Origin: Gammaproteobacteria bacterium
GTDB taxonomy: Bacteria; Pseudomonadota; Gammaproteobacteria; HK1
DNA: 32,289 nucleotides
NCBI GenBank assembly: GCA_022823045.1
Contig: JAJDXW010000206.1
Location: 1 to 32,289 of the forward strand
Direction of reading: 5' to 3'
Below, piece by piece: positions 7,374 through 13,978 of this stretch (position 1 is the stretch's first letter; each line of letters starts with the position of its first letter). The notes below the pieces were generated by a model. The model worked only from the letters and a program-made list of their open reading frames with translations, did not search any database and was not told where the DNA came from. The position numbers and the translations under genes were made by a program.

Positions 7374-8060
7374 CTACCCGTTGGCGAGCCGGGCGCTCGC
7401 CTGCTCGACCGCCGATTCACGCTCGCCCTGGCGAGCCGCGGCGGCTTCGCGAAGGGCCGCGACGACCGACGCGTCCGCTCGTTCGGGGGTGCCGGAATCG
7501 AAGGGCGGGTGCGGCGCGTACTCGATCCCGAGCTGGATCTTCCGGGCCGTCTCGGCTCCGAACCATTCCGATGCCACGGTGAGGGCGAAGTCGATCCCGG
7601 CGGTGACTCCGCCGCCCGTGATCACGTTGCCGTCGACGACCACGCGTTCGGCGATGGGCTCGCACCCGAAGGCGGCGAGCATCGGAAGCGACATCCAGTG
7701 GGTGGTGGCCCGCTTTCCGCGCAGCAGCCCTGCCGCCCCGAGTACCAACGCACCCGTGCAGACCGACGTGACGTAGCGGGCGCCGGACGCCTGCCGTTGG
7801 AGAAAGTCCAGGGTGTCCCGATCATTCAGCAGTGGGTTCATCCCGGCTCCCCCCGGAACGCACACGAGGTCGAGCTTCGGGCATTCCGCGAACGTGGTGG
7901 ACGGCACGAGCCGCATCCCGCCGTCGGCAACGACGGGATCCGGGGACTTCGAGACGAGGTGCACGTCGGTGTCCGGAAATCGGATGAAGACCTCGTACGG
8001 ACCCGTCAGGTCGAGCTGGGTGAGCCTCGGAAAAAGAAGAAGGCCGATCTGGAATCGCAC
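7374..8060 (-). CDS. inhA: Isonitrile hydratase (DJ-1/PfpI family)
   Basis: Isonitrile hydratase adds water to isonitriles (R-NC), giving N-substituted formamides. The 228-residue product starts IGLLLFPRLTQLDLTGPYEVF and carries the nucleophile elbow SVCTGALVLGAAGLL. Counting from the GTG at 8060, Asp17, Cys101 and Thr102 fall at the positions described as essential in Pseudomonas isonitrile hydratase. This agreement and an AGGAG nine bases upstream favour this start over the ATG at 8090. The helix ending THWMSLPMLAAFG and GGVTAGIDFAL are also typical. The gene stands alone, convergent to the flavin-reductase-like gene. Other DJ-1/PfpI members such as transcriptional-regulator-type amidotransferase domains are less likely because no DNA-binding domain follows. 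Confidence 0.87.
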   Translation of the reverse strand: MRFQIGLLLFPRLTQLDLTGPYEVFIRFPDTDVHLVSKSPDPVVADGGMRLVPSTTFAECPKLDLVCVPGGAGMNPLLNDRDTLDFLQRQASGARYVTSVCTGALVLGAAGLLRGKRATTHWMSLPMLAAFGCEPIAERVVVDGNVITGGGVTAGIDFALTVASEWFGAETARKIQLGIEYAPHPPFDSGTPERADASVVAALREAAAARQGERESAVEQASARLANG

Positions 8061-8471
8061 GGTGGTTCGCTCCTGTCGCCTTGCGCGCATGATTCACCGC
8101 TCTTCGTCGCGTACCCGTACCCGAAGAACGCTGCGAACTCTTCGGGCCCGGCCGTCGAAACGCCGCAGTGAAACATGCGCGCCCGCCCGCGACTCTACCA
8201 GCGTGGCGCCCTTCGATGCGCTCCGGCCTCTCCCCGATGTGGCGCTTGCGGGGTCCATGTCCGAACATCTCGCGTACCGCACCCGCGGCGGAGAGGTCCC
8301 GAAGCCCGAAGCCCGAGGCCCGGCGATTCGTCGACCCGGACGAGGCCGCTCAGATGGTCTCCGCAATCCACCGGCTCGGGGTCGTGATCGTCCCTCTCCG
8401 GAACGTCTCGCGCGAGGCCGGATGTAGGGAGGTTCCCGCGATGCCGGGTTTCCCGGCGGGGCGGGAAACGG
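8061..8471. other. 411-bp gene-poor stretch with a decayed gene
   Basis: No intact gene is seen between the isonitrile hydratase start and the nucleotidyltransferase stop. Both flanking genes lie on the minus strand. The stretch holds the hydratase ribosome site, then 250 bp without recognisable coding or hairpin structure, then the PIN-domain fragment at 8318-8412, then about 60 bp of unremarkable sequence. It looks like a region where a former toxin gene has been lost. Confidence 0.6.
8318..8412 (+). pseudogene. Remnant of a PIN-domain (VapC-like) toxin gene
   Basis: Codons at 8321-8412 read RRFVDPDEAAQMVSAIHRLG followed by VVIVPLRNVSR. This is the middle segment of the COG1569-type PIN toxins and matches GLVDPDEAAQMVSAIHVRA in the intact PIN gene about 2 kb downstream. 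At the DNA level 32 bases are identical (8333-8364 and 10278-10309), and the match resumes after one mismatch. The N-terminal LDTN block and the acidic C-terminal residues are absent, and no start or ribosome site is visible. It is a non-functional fragment, from either a duplicated copy or a second related toxin gene. Confidence 0.8.
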
Positions 8472-9551
8472 CTATACGCCGGACGGGGGTTGCCGAGGTG
8501 CCTCGCCTCCAGCGCTCTCGGAGGGGGTCGCCCCGCCCCCGGCATTCTCGACCGGGGGCGCCCCGCCCCCTTCCAGCCCCGCGAGAAGAGCCTCCGCGCG
8601 CCCGATCCACTCCGCGGTGCTCTCCTCCAGCCGGGCGATCGTCGCGCGGGTGGACTCGTCCGCAGTCACCGCGTCGCCCGCGTAGCCTGCACGAAGGGCG
8701 GAGAGTCCCCGTCCCTTGCGCAGGATCGCCCGGGCCGCGTTTCCCGCCTCCTCCGCGTGCGCGGGCCAGCGCTCGACCATTTCCTGAAGCCACAGGATCT
8801 GGGCGTGCTGGGCCTGCCCGGTGCGCTCGACGCTCCGCTCCAGCGGCTCCGCCGGGGGCACGACGAAGCGCCGGTAGTCCGCATCGTGCAGCCGGAGCGT
8901 GCGCGTGGTGCCGTCCATGGCCCGGATCCGCTCCGCCCACGCCGCCTTCCGCGGATCGCTGCGTCCCCGGTAGGCGTTCGCGAGCTGCTCCGCCAGGGCG
9001 TCCAGGAAGTGAACCTCGCGTGGGCTCAGCCCGTATCCGGTCAGGACCGCCTCCGCCACGTGCCCGGCCGCGTCGACCGAGCCGGTGGTGAGCAGCGTCC
9101 AGTCCCCGCGCTCCCATTCCATCGCATACAGGTGCTCGATTCCCGCCCTGACCGCCTTGTCCATCTGATCCGTGGCATTCGCGAGATGTGCCCGTATCCG
9201 CACGACCTCCATGCTCAACGCCTCCTTCCGGCACGCGGGCCGCCGCCAGGCTCCGGCCAGGGTGATCCCCTGACGCGCCAGGGCCGCCTCCAGCGCACCC
9301 GCGGTGTCCTTGTGACGCTCGATCTCGCCGGTCCGAAACCCGAGCAATCGGACCCCCGGCAACTCGCCGAAGAGCCGGTACGCCGCCTCCGGGGTCTCCC
9401 CGCTCTTCCCGATGAGTGCGACATCCCAGTCGCTTCCGGAGCCCGCGGTTCCCCGTGCACGCGAGCCGAACAGCACCACCGCCTCGACCGCCGGCGCTCG
9501 TCGCATCACCTCTTCGGCACGCTCGCGAAGGCGTTCGAGGGTCGTCTCCAT
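8472..9551 (-). CDS. Nucleotidyltransferase (MNT type) fused to a HEPN-like region
   Basis: The 359-residue product starts with a minimal nucleotidyltransferase domain: VVLFGSRARGTAGSGSDWDVALIG (about residues 26-47) contains the GS motif and the Asp41/Asp43 metal pair. It closes with LARQGITLAG, as in MntA-type proteins. A long helical region follows with GHVAEAVL and RTGQAQH, which resembles the R-x4-6-H motif of HEPN toxins. In MntA/HepT systems the two activities are separate proteins, the nucleotidyltransferase inactivating the HEPN RNase by nucleotidylation; here both seem to be in one chain. The tail has 10-residue Gly/Ala/Pro repeats. The ATG at 9551 is chosen because GGAG lies eight bases upstream; an in-frame ATG at 9611 is an alternative. 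The HEPN assignment is less certain than the nucleotidyltransferase. Confidence 0.78.
   Translation of the reverse strand: METTLERLRERAEEVMRRAPAVEAVVLFGSRARGTAGSGSDWDVALIGKSGETPEAAYRLFGELPGVRLLGFRTGEIERHKDTAGALEAALARQGITLAGAWRRPACRKEALSMEVVRIRAHLANATDQMDKAVRAGIEHLYAMEWERGDWTLLTTGSVDAAGHVAEAVLTGYGLSPREVHFLDALAEQLANAYRGRSDPRKAAWAERIRAMDGTTRTLRLHDADYRRFVVPPAEPLERSVERTGQAQHAQILWLQEMVERWPAHAEEAGNAARAILRKGRGLSALRAGYAGDAVTADESTRATIARLEESTAEWIGRAEALLAGLEGGGAPPVENAGGGATPSESAGGEAPRQPPSGV
8529..8570 (+). repeat. 30-bp-period GC repeat in the nucleotidyltransferase tail
   Basis: CGCCCCGCCCCC occurs at 8529-8540 and again at 8559-8570, a 30-base period. On the minus strand it codes for a tandem of ten-residue units, GGGAPPVENA then GGGATPSESA, followed by a shortened GGEAP. 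It is a recently expanded, probably disordered C-terminal tail. Copy number may vary between strains. Confidence 0.7.
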
Positions 9552-9760
9552 TGGCGTCGCTCCGATTCGGCGCGATGTCTCCCTGGCAGGCAAGGACGCG
9601 GACGCGGTCATGAATCGCTTGCGGCCGATGCAGGGTCGAAACCGGCAGTCGCGAGGCCGGCACTCGACCCGACATGTCCGGAATTGCGCGGCGAACAGCT
9701 TACCGGGAAACACGCCGCCGGACCGGAAGTTGCTCCCAACCGACACCGCACGATTAGGCT

Positions 9761-9781
9761 AGACTGACCCATCGTCAGACT
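9761..9781. promoter_or_regulatory. Operator-like inverted repeat before the PIN module
   Basis: AGACTGAC (9761-9768) and GTCAGACT (9774-9781) form an 8-bp inverted repeat with one mismatch around CCATC. It ends 12 bases before the ATG of the putative antitoxin gene, and TAGGCT just upstream (9755-9760) could be a -10 box. This is where toxin-antitoxin operons carry their autoregulatory operator. Binding is inferred, not shown. Confidence 0.5.
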
Positions 9782-9793
9782 TGGGCTGCTTTC

Positions 9794-10120
9794 ATGGCAT
9801 CCGTCCAGCACCCGACACCGAATCGCTGGGTCGTCCACCTTGCGTCACGCTCCGCTCCCGACAGTGAGGTGACGGTCGAGCTGCGCATGAGCAAGGCGAC
9901 CGCCGACAACCTGGCGCACGTGGAGGCGGCGCGGATAGCGGCGCTCAATCCCGGTACGGACTGTCCGACCTCGGAAGACGTCGGATCCGCAGTCCTCACG
10001 ATTCTGACTTCGATCGCCGCCATCGCCCGCGTCAAGGAACGTGCGAGCGCGTCGGATCAGCAGGAACTCATGGACCTTGTCGAGGCCGAGGTAGACGCCG
10101 CGCGTGCGGATCGTCCTTGA
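9794..10120 (+). CDS. Small putative antitoxin upstream of a PIN toxin
   Basis: This 108-residue, acidic protein is not a family I recognise with confidence. The N-terminal part (RWVVHLASRSAPDSEVTVELRMSKATADNL) could form a strand-helix DNA-binding element like a ribbon-helix-helix, and the C-terminal half is helical (ELMDLVEAEVDAARADRP). Its last 17 bases overlap the GTG start of the PIN gene, the normal arrangement for an antitoxin and its toxin. The operator-like repeat at 9761-9781 supports autoregulation. The antitoxin role rests on position, size and overlap, not on homology. Confidence 0.7.
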   Translation: MASVQHPTPNRWVVHLASRSAPDSEVTVELRMSKATADNLAHVEAARIAALNPGTDCPTSEDVGSAVLTILTSIAAIARVKERASASDQQELMDLVEAEVDAARADRP

Positions 10121-10529
10121 CACCAACATCTTCGTCAGCGCGCTCATCACGAAGGACACACCACCGGACCAGCTTTACCAAGCCTGGCTTCGGAACGACA
10201 TCGACCTCGTGACCTCCATCGCGCAGATCGACGAAATTACCGACGTCCTGGCCCGTCCCAAGCTACGGGGACTCGTTGACCCGGACGAGGCCGCTCAGAT
10301 GGTCTCCGCCATCCACGTGCGCGCAATCGTCGTCGACGACATGCCGGTTCCAAGACGTTCTCCCGACCCGAAGGACGACATCATTCTCGCCACGGCCGTC
10401 GCCGGCCGGGCGGCACTGCTGGTCACCGGAGACAAGCGGCACCTCCTTGCGCTCGGAACGATCGAGGGCATTCCAATCCGCACGGCGCGCGACGCACTGC
10501 AAATTGCTCTTGCCGCCCGATCACCTTGA
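10104..10529 (+). CDS. PIN-domain toxin (COG1569-type, VapC-like)
   Basis: PIN toxins are Mg-dependent RNases that cut tRNA, rRNA or mRNA when freed from their antitoxin. The 141-residue product has the complete acidic set: Asp6 in RIVLDTNIFVSAL, Glu44 in IAQIDEITDVL, Asp91/92 in SPDPKDDIILATA and Asp110 in LLVTGDKRHLL. VLARPKLRGLVDPDEAA is typical of the 'putative toxin-antitoxin system toxin component, PIN family' group. It starts with GTG at 10104 inside the end of the small upstream gene, so translation is probably coupled. It appears intact, unlike the remnant at 8318-8412. Confidence 0.9.
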   Translation: MRIVLDTNIFVSALITKDTPPDQLYQAWLRNDIDLVTSIAQIDEITDVLARPKLRGLVDPDEAAQMVSAIHVRAIVVDDMPVPRRSPDPKDDIILATAVAGRAALLVTGDKRHLLALGTIEGIPIRTARDALQIALAARSP

Positions 10530-10678
10530 AGCTCTCTCCGCAGCCATCCCGTTCGGCAACGCGCCGGCCGGATTCTCGGTGCACGTCTACGGGATGAACG
10601 ACCGCCTCGGCGTCATGACGATCCGACCTCCTCGAACCTCGGCAGATGCTCGGGAAGATGGCCGAATGTCGGCGGTGG

Positions 10679-11836
10679 CTACAAGCCCAGGTCCTTGTCC
10701 AGGCGCGTCGCCGCCACCGCCCGGACGTTGGCGCCGAGCGGGCCGGAGTCGCGGCCCGCGTGGACGACGATGACCTCCGCGAGACCGAGATCGCTCAACG
10801 CGCTTCGGATCGACGGCGTGACCCGAGGCGCCGTGGTCCGCTTGATTTCGACACCGATTCGCTTCGTCCCGCGCGTGATCATCAGGTCGAGCTCCGCGCC
10901 CGTGTGCGTCGCCCAGAAGTGGACGTGCTCGTCTTCGAGGCGAAGGCGATCGATGACCGCATCGAGGAGGAATCCCTCCCATGACGCTCCGGACTTGGGA
11001 TGGGAGTTCAGGGCTTGCATGCTGTCGATGCCCAGCAGGGCATGCAGCACCCCGGCATCGCGCAGGTAGACCTTGGGTGCCTTGACCTGCCGCTTGGCGA
11101 TGTTCTCGTGCCAGGGCTGCAATTGGCGAATCACGAGGGCGCTCGTCAGGATGTCGAGATAGCGGCGCACGGTCGTGTCCGCCACCCCGAACGAGCGCGC
11201 GAATTCGGAGGAATTCCAGACCTGGCCGTGCCAATGGGCCAGCATGGTCCAGAAGCGTCGCAGGGCGGGACCCGGCACGCGAATGCCGAGCTCCGGAAGG
11301 TCGCGTTCGAGGAACGTGCGCACGAAGCTCTCGAGCCAGAGAAAGGCGCCCGGATTCGAGCGGGCGAGCCATGCTTCGGGAAACCCGCCGCGCAGCCAAC
11401 GGCGATTCATGCGGTCATGGCCGACCTCGTAGAGACCGAGACCGCCCAGCCGGTAGTAGTTGATCCGACCCGCGAGGGATTCCGACGACTGCCTGAGCAG
11501 GTCCGGCGACGCACTGCCCAGCACCAGGAACCGCGCTCGCCTCGGGCGGCGATCCGCCAGCAAGCGAAGAATCGGAAACAACTCGGGACGGCGTTGCACC
11601 TCGTCGATGACGACCAGACCGCGGAGCCCGTCCAGAACGAGATCCGGATCGTCCATCAGGCGGTTGAGATCGGAGGGACGCTCGAGATCCAGCCTGTGCG
11701 TCGGACCCGGATATGCCCGGCCCACCTGGTACGCCAGCGTCGTCTTGCCAATTTGGCGCGGGCCCAGAATGGCGACCACGGGAAATGCACGAAGCCGCGT
11801 CAGGAGGGCATCGACGTGTTGCTTGCGGCGAATCAT
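10679..11836 (-). CDS. AAA ATPase with DUF4143 C-terminal domain
   Basis: The 385-residue protein has an N-terminal P-loop ATPase with Walker A GPRQIGKT (25-32) and Walker B LVVIDEVQ (74-81), LVLGSASPDLL as the sensor segment, then a winged-helix stretch (SSEFARSFGVADTTVRRYLDIL). The C-terminal DUF4143 part, with GAELDLMITRGTKRIGVEIK (about 313-332), looks like a PD-(D/E)xK nuclease core. Such proteins are common, often strain-variable and horizontally mobile; they are suspected of defence- or toxin-like roles, but the function is unknown. The ATG at 11836 gives the usual family N-terminus (MIRRKQ). A 43-bp palindrome overlaps the leader. The gene converges on the PIN toxin gene with about 150 bp between them. 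Confidence 0.92.
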   Translation of the reverse strand: MIRRKQHVDALLTRLRAFPVVAILGPRQIGKTTLAYQVGRAYPGPTHRLDLERPSDLNRLMDDPDLVLDGLRGLVVIDEVQRRPELFPILRLLADRRPRRARFLVLGSASPDLLRQSSESLAGRINYYRLGGLGLYEVGHDRMNRRWLRGGFPEAWLARSNPGAFLWLESFVRTFLERDLPELGIRVPGPALRRFWTMLAHWHGQVWNSSEFARSFGVADTTVRRYLDILTSALVIRQLQPWHENIAKRQVKAPKVYLRDAGVLHALLGIDSMQALNSHPKSGASWEGFLLDAVIDRLRLEDEHVHFWATHTGAELDLMITRGTKRIGVEIKRTTAPRVTPSIRSALSDLGLAEVIVVHAGRDSGPLGANVRAVAATRLDKDLGL

Positions 11837-11845
11837 GCCGGAACA

Positions 11846-11888
11846 CTACCATGAAAACTCGGTGGCTACCGCAGAATTTTCATGGTAG
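11846..11888. promoter_or_regulatory. 43-bp palindrome upstream of the DUF4143 ATPase gene
   Basis: CTACCATGAAAA (11846-11857) and TTTTCATGGTAG (11877-11888) are a perfect 12-bp inverted repeat, and two further bases match after one mismatch. The spacer itself holds the small palindrome CGGT-GGCT-ACCG. It lies 10-52 bases before the ATPase ATG, where it would block transcription or translation initiation. I read it as an autoregulatory operator or an RNA cruciform. The same motif may recur before related genes elsewhere in the genome. Confidence 0.7.
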
Positions 11889-12005
11889 AGAACCGCGTCC
11901 AATGCGATGGCGAATCCGTCTTGACGCTGGCCGGCCATGCCGAGACGCGGTGAGGAAGGCTCTTCACGTACCCTGTCGAGCCACCAGAGGCGCGGCCACG
12001 TCCGG

Positions 12006-12034
12006 TTGACGGAGTAAGGGAAGTTCCTTACGGT
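12006..12034 (+). promoter_or_regulatory. Promoter with embedded operator for the PrlF/YhaV operon
   Basis: TTGACG (12006-12011) and TACGGT (12029-12034) are spaced by 17 bases, giving a good -35 and a moderate -10. An inverted repeat, GTAAGG (12014-12019) and CCTTAC (12026-12031), fills the spacer and overlaps the -10. This is a natural site for repression by the AbrB-type antitoxin encoded 29 bases downstream. Autoregulation is known for PrlF; this exact site is inferred. Confidence 0.55.
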
Positions 12035-12062
12035 GTCGCGAGACCGGAGAGGAGTGTCGGCC

Positions 12063-12383
12063 ATGTCGCTCATCCAGGAAGTCGCGACGATGACCGCGAA
12101 GGGCCAGATCACGGTGCCGAAGCCGATCCGCCAGGCACTCGGCGCCGATGTCGGAACCAGGGTGAGGTTCGAACTGCACGAGAACGGACAGGTCGTTGTG
12201 AGCCGGGCTGACCCCGAGCACGAGGATCCCGCCATCGGGGCATTCCTCGACCTGCTCGCGCGTGACATCGAAGCCGGACGAAACATTGGGGACCTCCCCG
12301 AAGGGCTCGCACGGAAGATGCGGGAACACGCCCGCCTCGACATCGATCTCGATGAGCCCATCGAGGGCGACGTGGACCTGTAG
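12063..12383 (+). CDS. prlF: PrlF-family antitoxin (AbrB-type DNA-binding)
   Basis: The 106-residue protein has the swapped-hairpin AbrB fold at its N-terminus: TMTAKGQITVPKPIRQALG followed by GTRVRFELHENGQVVV. The C-terminal half, DPAIGAFLDLLARDIEAG then LDIDLDEPIEGDVDL, is specific to PrlF/SohA antitoxins and binds the toxin. It neutralises YhaV and represses its own operon. The ATG at 12063 has AGGAG eight bases upstream and is preferred to an in-frame ATG ten codons earlier. The last base of its TAG is the first base of the YhaV GTG, so the two are translationally coupled. Confidence 0.92.
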   Translation: MSLIQEVATMTAKGQITVPKPIRQALGADVGTRVRFELHENGQVVVSRADPEHEDPAIGAFLDLLARDIEAGRNIGDLPEGLARKMREHARLDIDLDEPIEGDVDL

Positions 12384-12841
12384 TGGAACGACACGGCTGG
12401 ACGCTGCTGTTTCACACCGAACTCATCAGGCAGCTCGGCAAACTCGAGGCGGCGAGCGAGCGCGCTCAGCGAAAGGACCCTCACGGATTCGCATCGAATG
12501 CGAACGTCAAGCTGCTGCGGGCAGTCAACCGGGCGATGTCGGAGGTGATCCCGCAGGAGCCATCCCGTGGCGAGTACCGCCAGGGGAATACGCTCGGACC
12601 ACACTTCCGCCACTGGCGGCGGGCCAGGATCGGCAGACGGTTCCGGCTGTTCTTCCGCTATGACACCAAGGCAAGGGTGATCGTCTATGCATGGATGAAT
12701 GACGAACGCACGTTACGGTCCTCGGGGAGCAGGACCGATCCGTACACGGTCTTCGCCAGAATGCTCGCGCGGGGGGATCCTCCCGACGATTGGGCCTCGT
12801 TGATCGCGGCGTCAAGACAGGGTCCGCAACCGGAAGAATAG
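12383..12841 (+). CDS. yhaV: YhaV-family RNase toxin
   Basis: YhaV is a RelE-like ribosome-associated endoribonuclease that blocks growth unless bound by PrlF. The 152-residue product matches the family along its whole length: GWTLLFHTELIRQLGKL, SNANVKLLRAVNRAMSEVIPQEP, EYRQGNTLGPHFRHWRRARIG, RRFRLFFRYD, WMNDERTLRSSGSRTDPY and a C-terminal ARGDPPDDWASLIAAS. The basic HWRRARIGRRFRLFFRY block is the expected RNA-binding and catalytic region. It is close to the E. coli length (154), so the toxin appears intact. It starts at a GTG sharing one base with the antitoxin stop. Confidence 0.95.
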   Translation: MERHGWTLLFHTELIRQLGKLEAASERAQRKDPHGFASNANVKLLRAVNRAMSEVIPQEPSRGEYRQGNTLGPHFRHWRRARIGRRFRLFFRYDTKARVIVYAWMNDERTLRSSGSRTDPYTVFARMLARGDPPDDWASLIAASRQGPQPEE

Positions 12842-13017
12842 GGGCGCCCGGGCAAATCCCGCGCTACCGAGGTTCTCCCCAACGCCACGGATTGAAAAGC
12901 GGAACGCCGGACCGGCGGAAGGTCCCTCCGTGGACGGCAGGACGAGCGGCGTATCGTGATCGCCGGAAGGCGCCTCACGGGCGGAACCATTCGGCCGCAA
13001 CCGGGAGACCGGCGACA

Positions 13018-13782
13018 ATGGAGGCCATGGCGCCAGATCGAGCCACCGCACTGTTCTTCGAGCTGTTCAGCGGGCTGCCCCGGCAGGGACCGGGAACCAC
13101 CGCGAGCACGCGCCGGGCCCTCGGGCTCGTGCCGGATGTCGGGCCGCGGACCCGCGTGCTCGACATCGGGTGCGGGACCGGCGCCCAGACCCTGGTGCTG
13201 GCGCATGGTTCGCCGGCGCACATCGTCGCCATCGACAACCATCCACCGTTCATCGACGCCCTGAACCGCGAGGCACGGAGGCTCCGCCTCACGGACCGAC
13301 TGGAAGCGCGCGTGGCGGACATGCGCAGCCTCGACTTCGCGGACGGCTCCTTCGACCTCATCTGGTGCGAAGGTGCCATCTACAACGTGGGAGTCGAAGC
13401 GGGCCTGCGCAACTGGCGCCGGCTGCTGCGGCCCAACGGGCACGTCGCGCTCACCGAGGTGTGCTGGCGCAAGCCCGAACCGCCCGCCGAATGCACGGCG
13501 TTCTGGAACCGGGAGTACCCGGCGATCCGCGACACCGCCGCGCTCGTGGAAGCCGTCGAGGCGTGCGGCTACGAGACCGTGGGGCACTTCCCACTCCCCG
13601 CATCGGCGTGGTGGGACGACTTCTATGGGCCGCTTCAGGACAACGTGACCGCATTCCGAAGGCGTCATCGTGACGAGCCGGACGCACAGGAACTGGCCGA
13701 CCAGTGCCAGCACGAAATGGACATCTGGCATGCCTGCTCGGATTTCTACGGCTACGAGTTCCTCGTGCTGCGTGTCCGTTGA
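13018..13782 (+). CDS. Class I SAM-dependent methyltransferase
   Basis: The 254-residue product has the Rossmann methyltransferase core: motif I RVLDIGCGTGAQTLVLA (about 46-62) binds S-adenosylmethionine, the acidic end of strand 2 is in VAIDNHPPFID, VADMRSLDFADGSFDLIWCEGAIYNVG covers motifs II-III, and GHVALTEVCW is the post-II strand. It resembles UbiE-like small-molecule methyltransferases; the acceptor is unknown. The ATG at 13018 is preferred, with GGGAG ten bases upstream. The frame is open far upstream, but that part overlaps yhaV and is not family-like. It is unlinked in function to the toxin pair before it, with a 176-bp gap holding nothing recognisable. Confidence 0.88.
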   Translation: MEAMAPDRATALFFELFSGLPRQGPGTTASTRRALGLVPDVGPRTRVLDIGCGTGAQTLVLAHGSPAHIVAIDNHPPFIDALNREARRLRLTDRLEARVADMRSLDFADGSFDLIWCEGAIYNVGVEAGLRNWRRLLRPNGHVALTEVCWRKPEPPAECTAFWNREYPAIRDTAALVEAVEACGYETVGHFPLPASAWWDDFYGPLQDNVTAFRRRHRDEPDAQELADQCQHEMDIWHACSDFYGYEFLVLRVR

Positions 13783-13978
13783 AGCCCACCGAGTCCGGGG
13801 CGTTGCGGGGGTCGCCGTCCCGGCACAGATTTGATCAGAGGGTGTGCAGGCTCAGCGGTGGAGAGACACCGCACGAAATGACGGAGCAAGGCACCGCCCC
13901 CGACTCGTGGCCGTGATGTGAACCGAGGGGCCCGGACGAGCCTTTGGCCAGGTCACGACGGACGGAGGTGAACTTCAC

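Noticed and set aside
13855-13872. GCGGTG/CACCGC hairpin as a riboswitch before the ComB-family gene
   Set aside because: A single 6-bp stem without conserved flanking motifs is common in GC-rich DNA, and it is over 100 bases from the gene.
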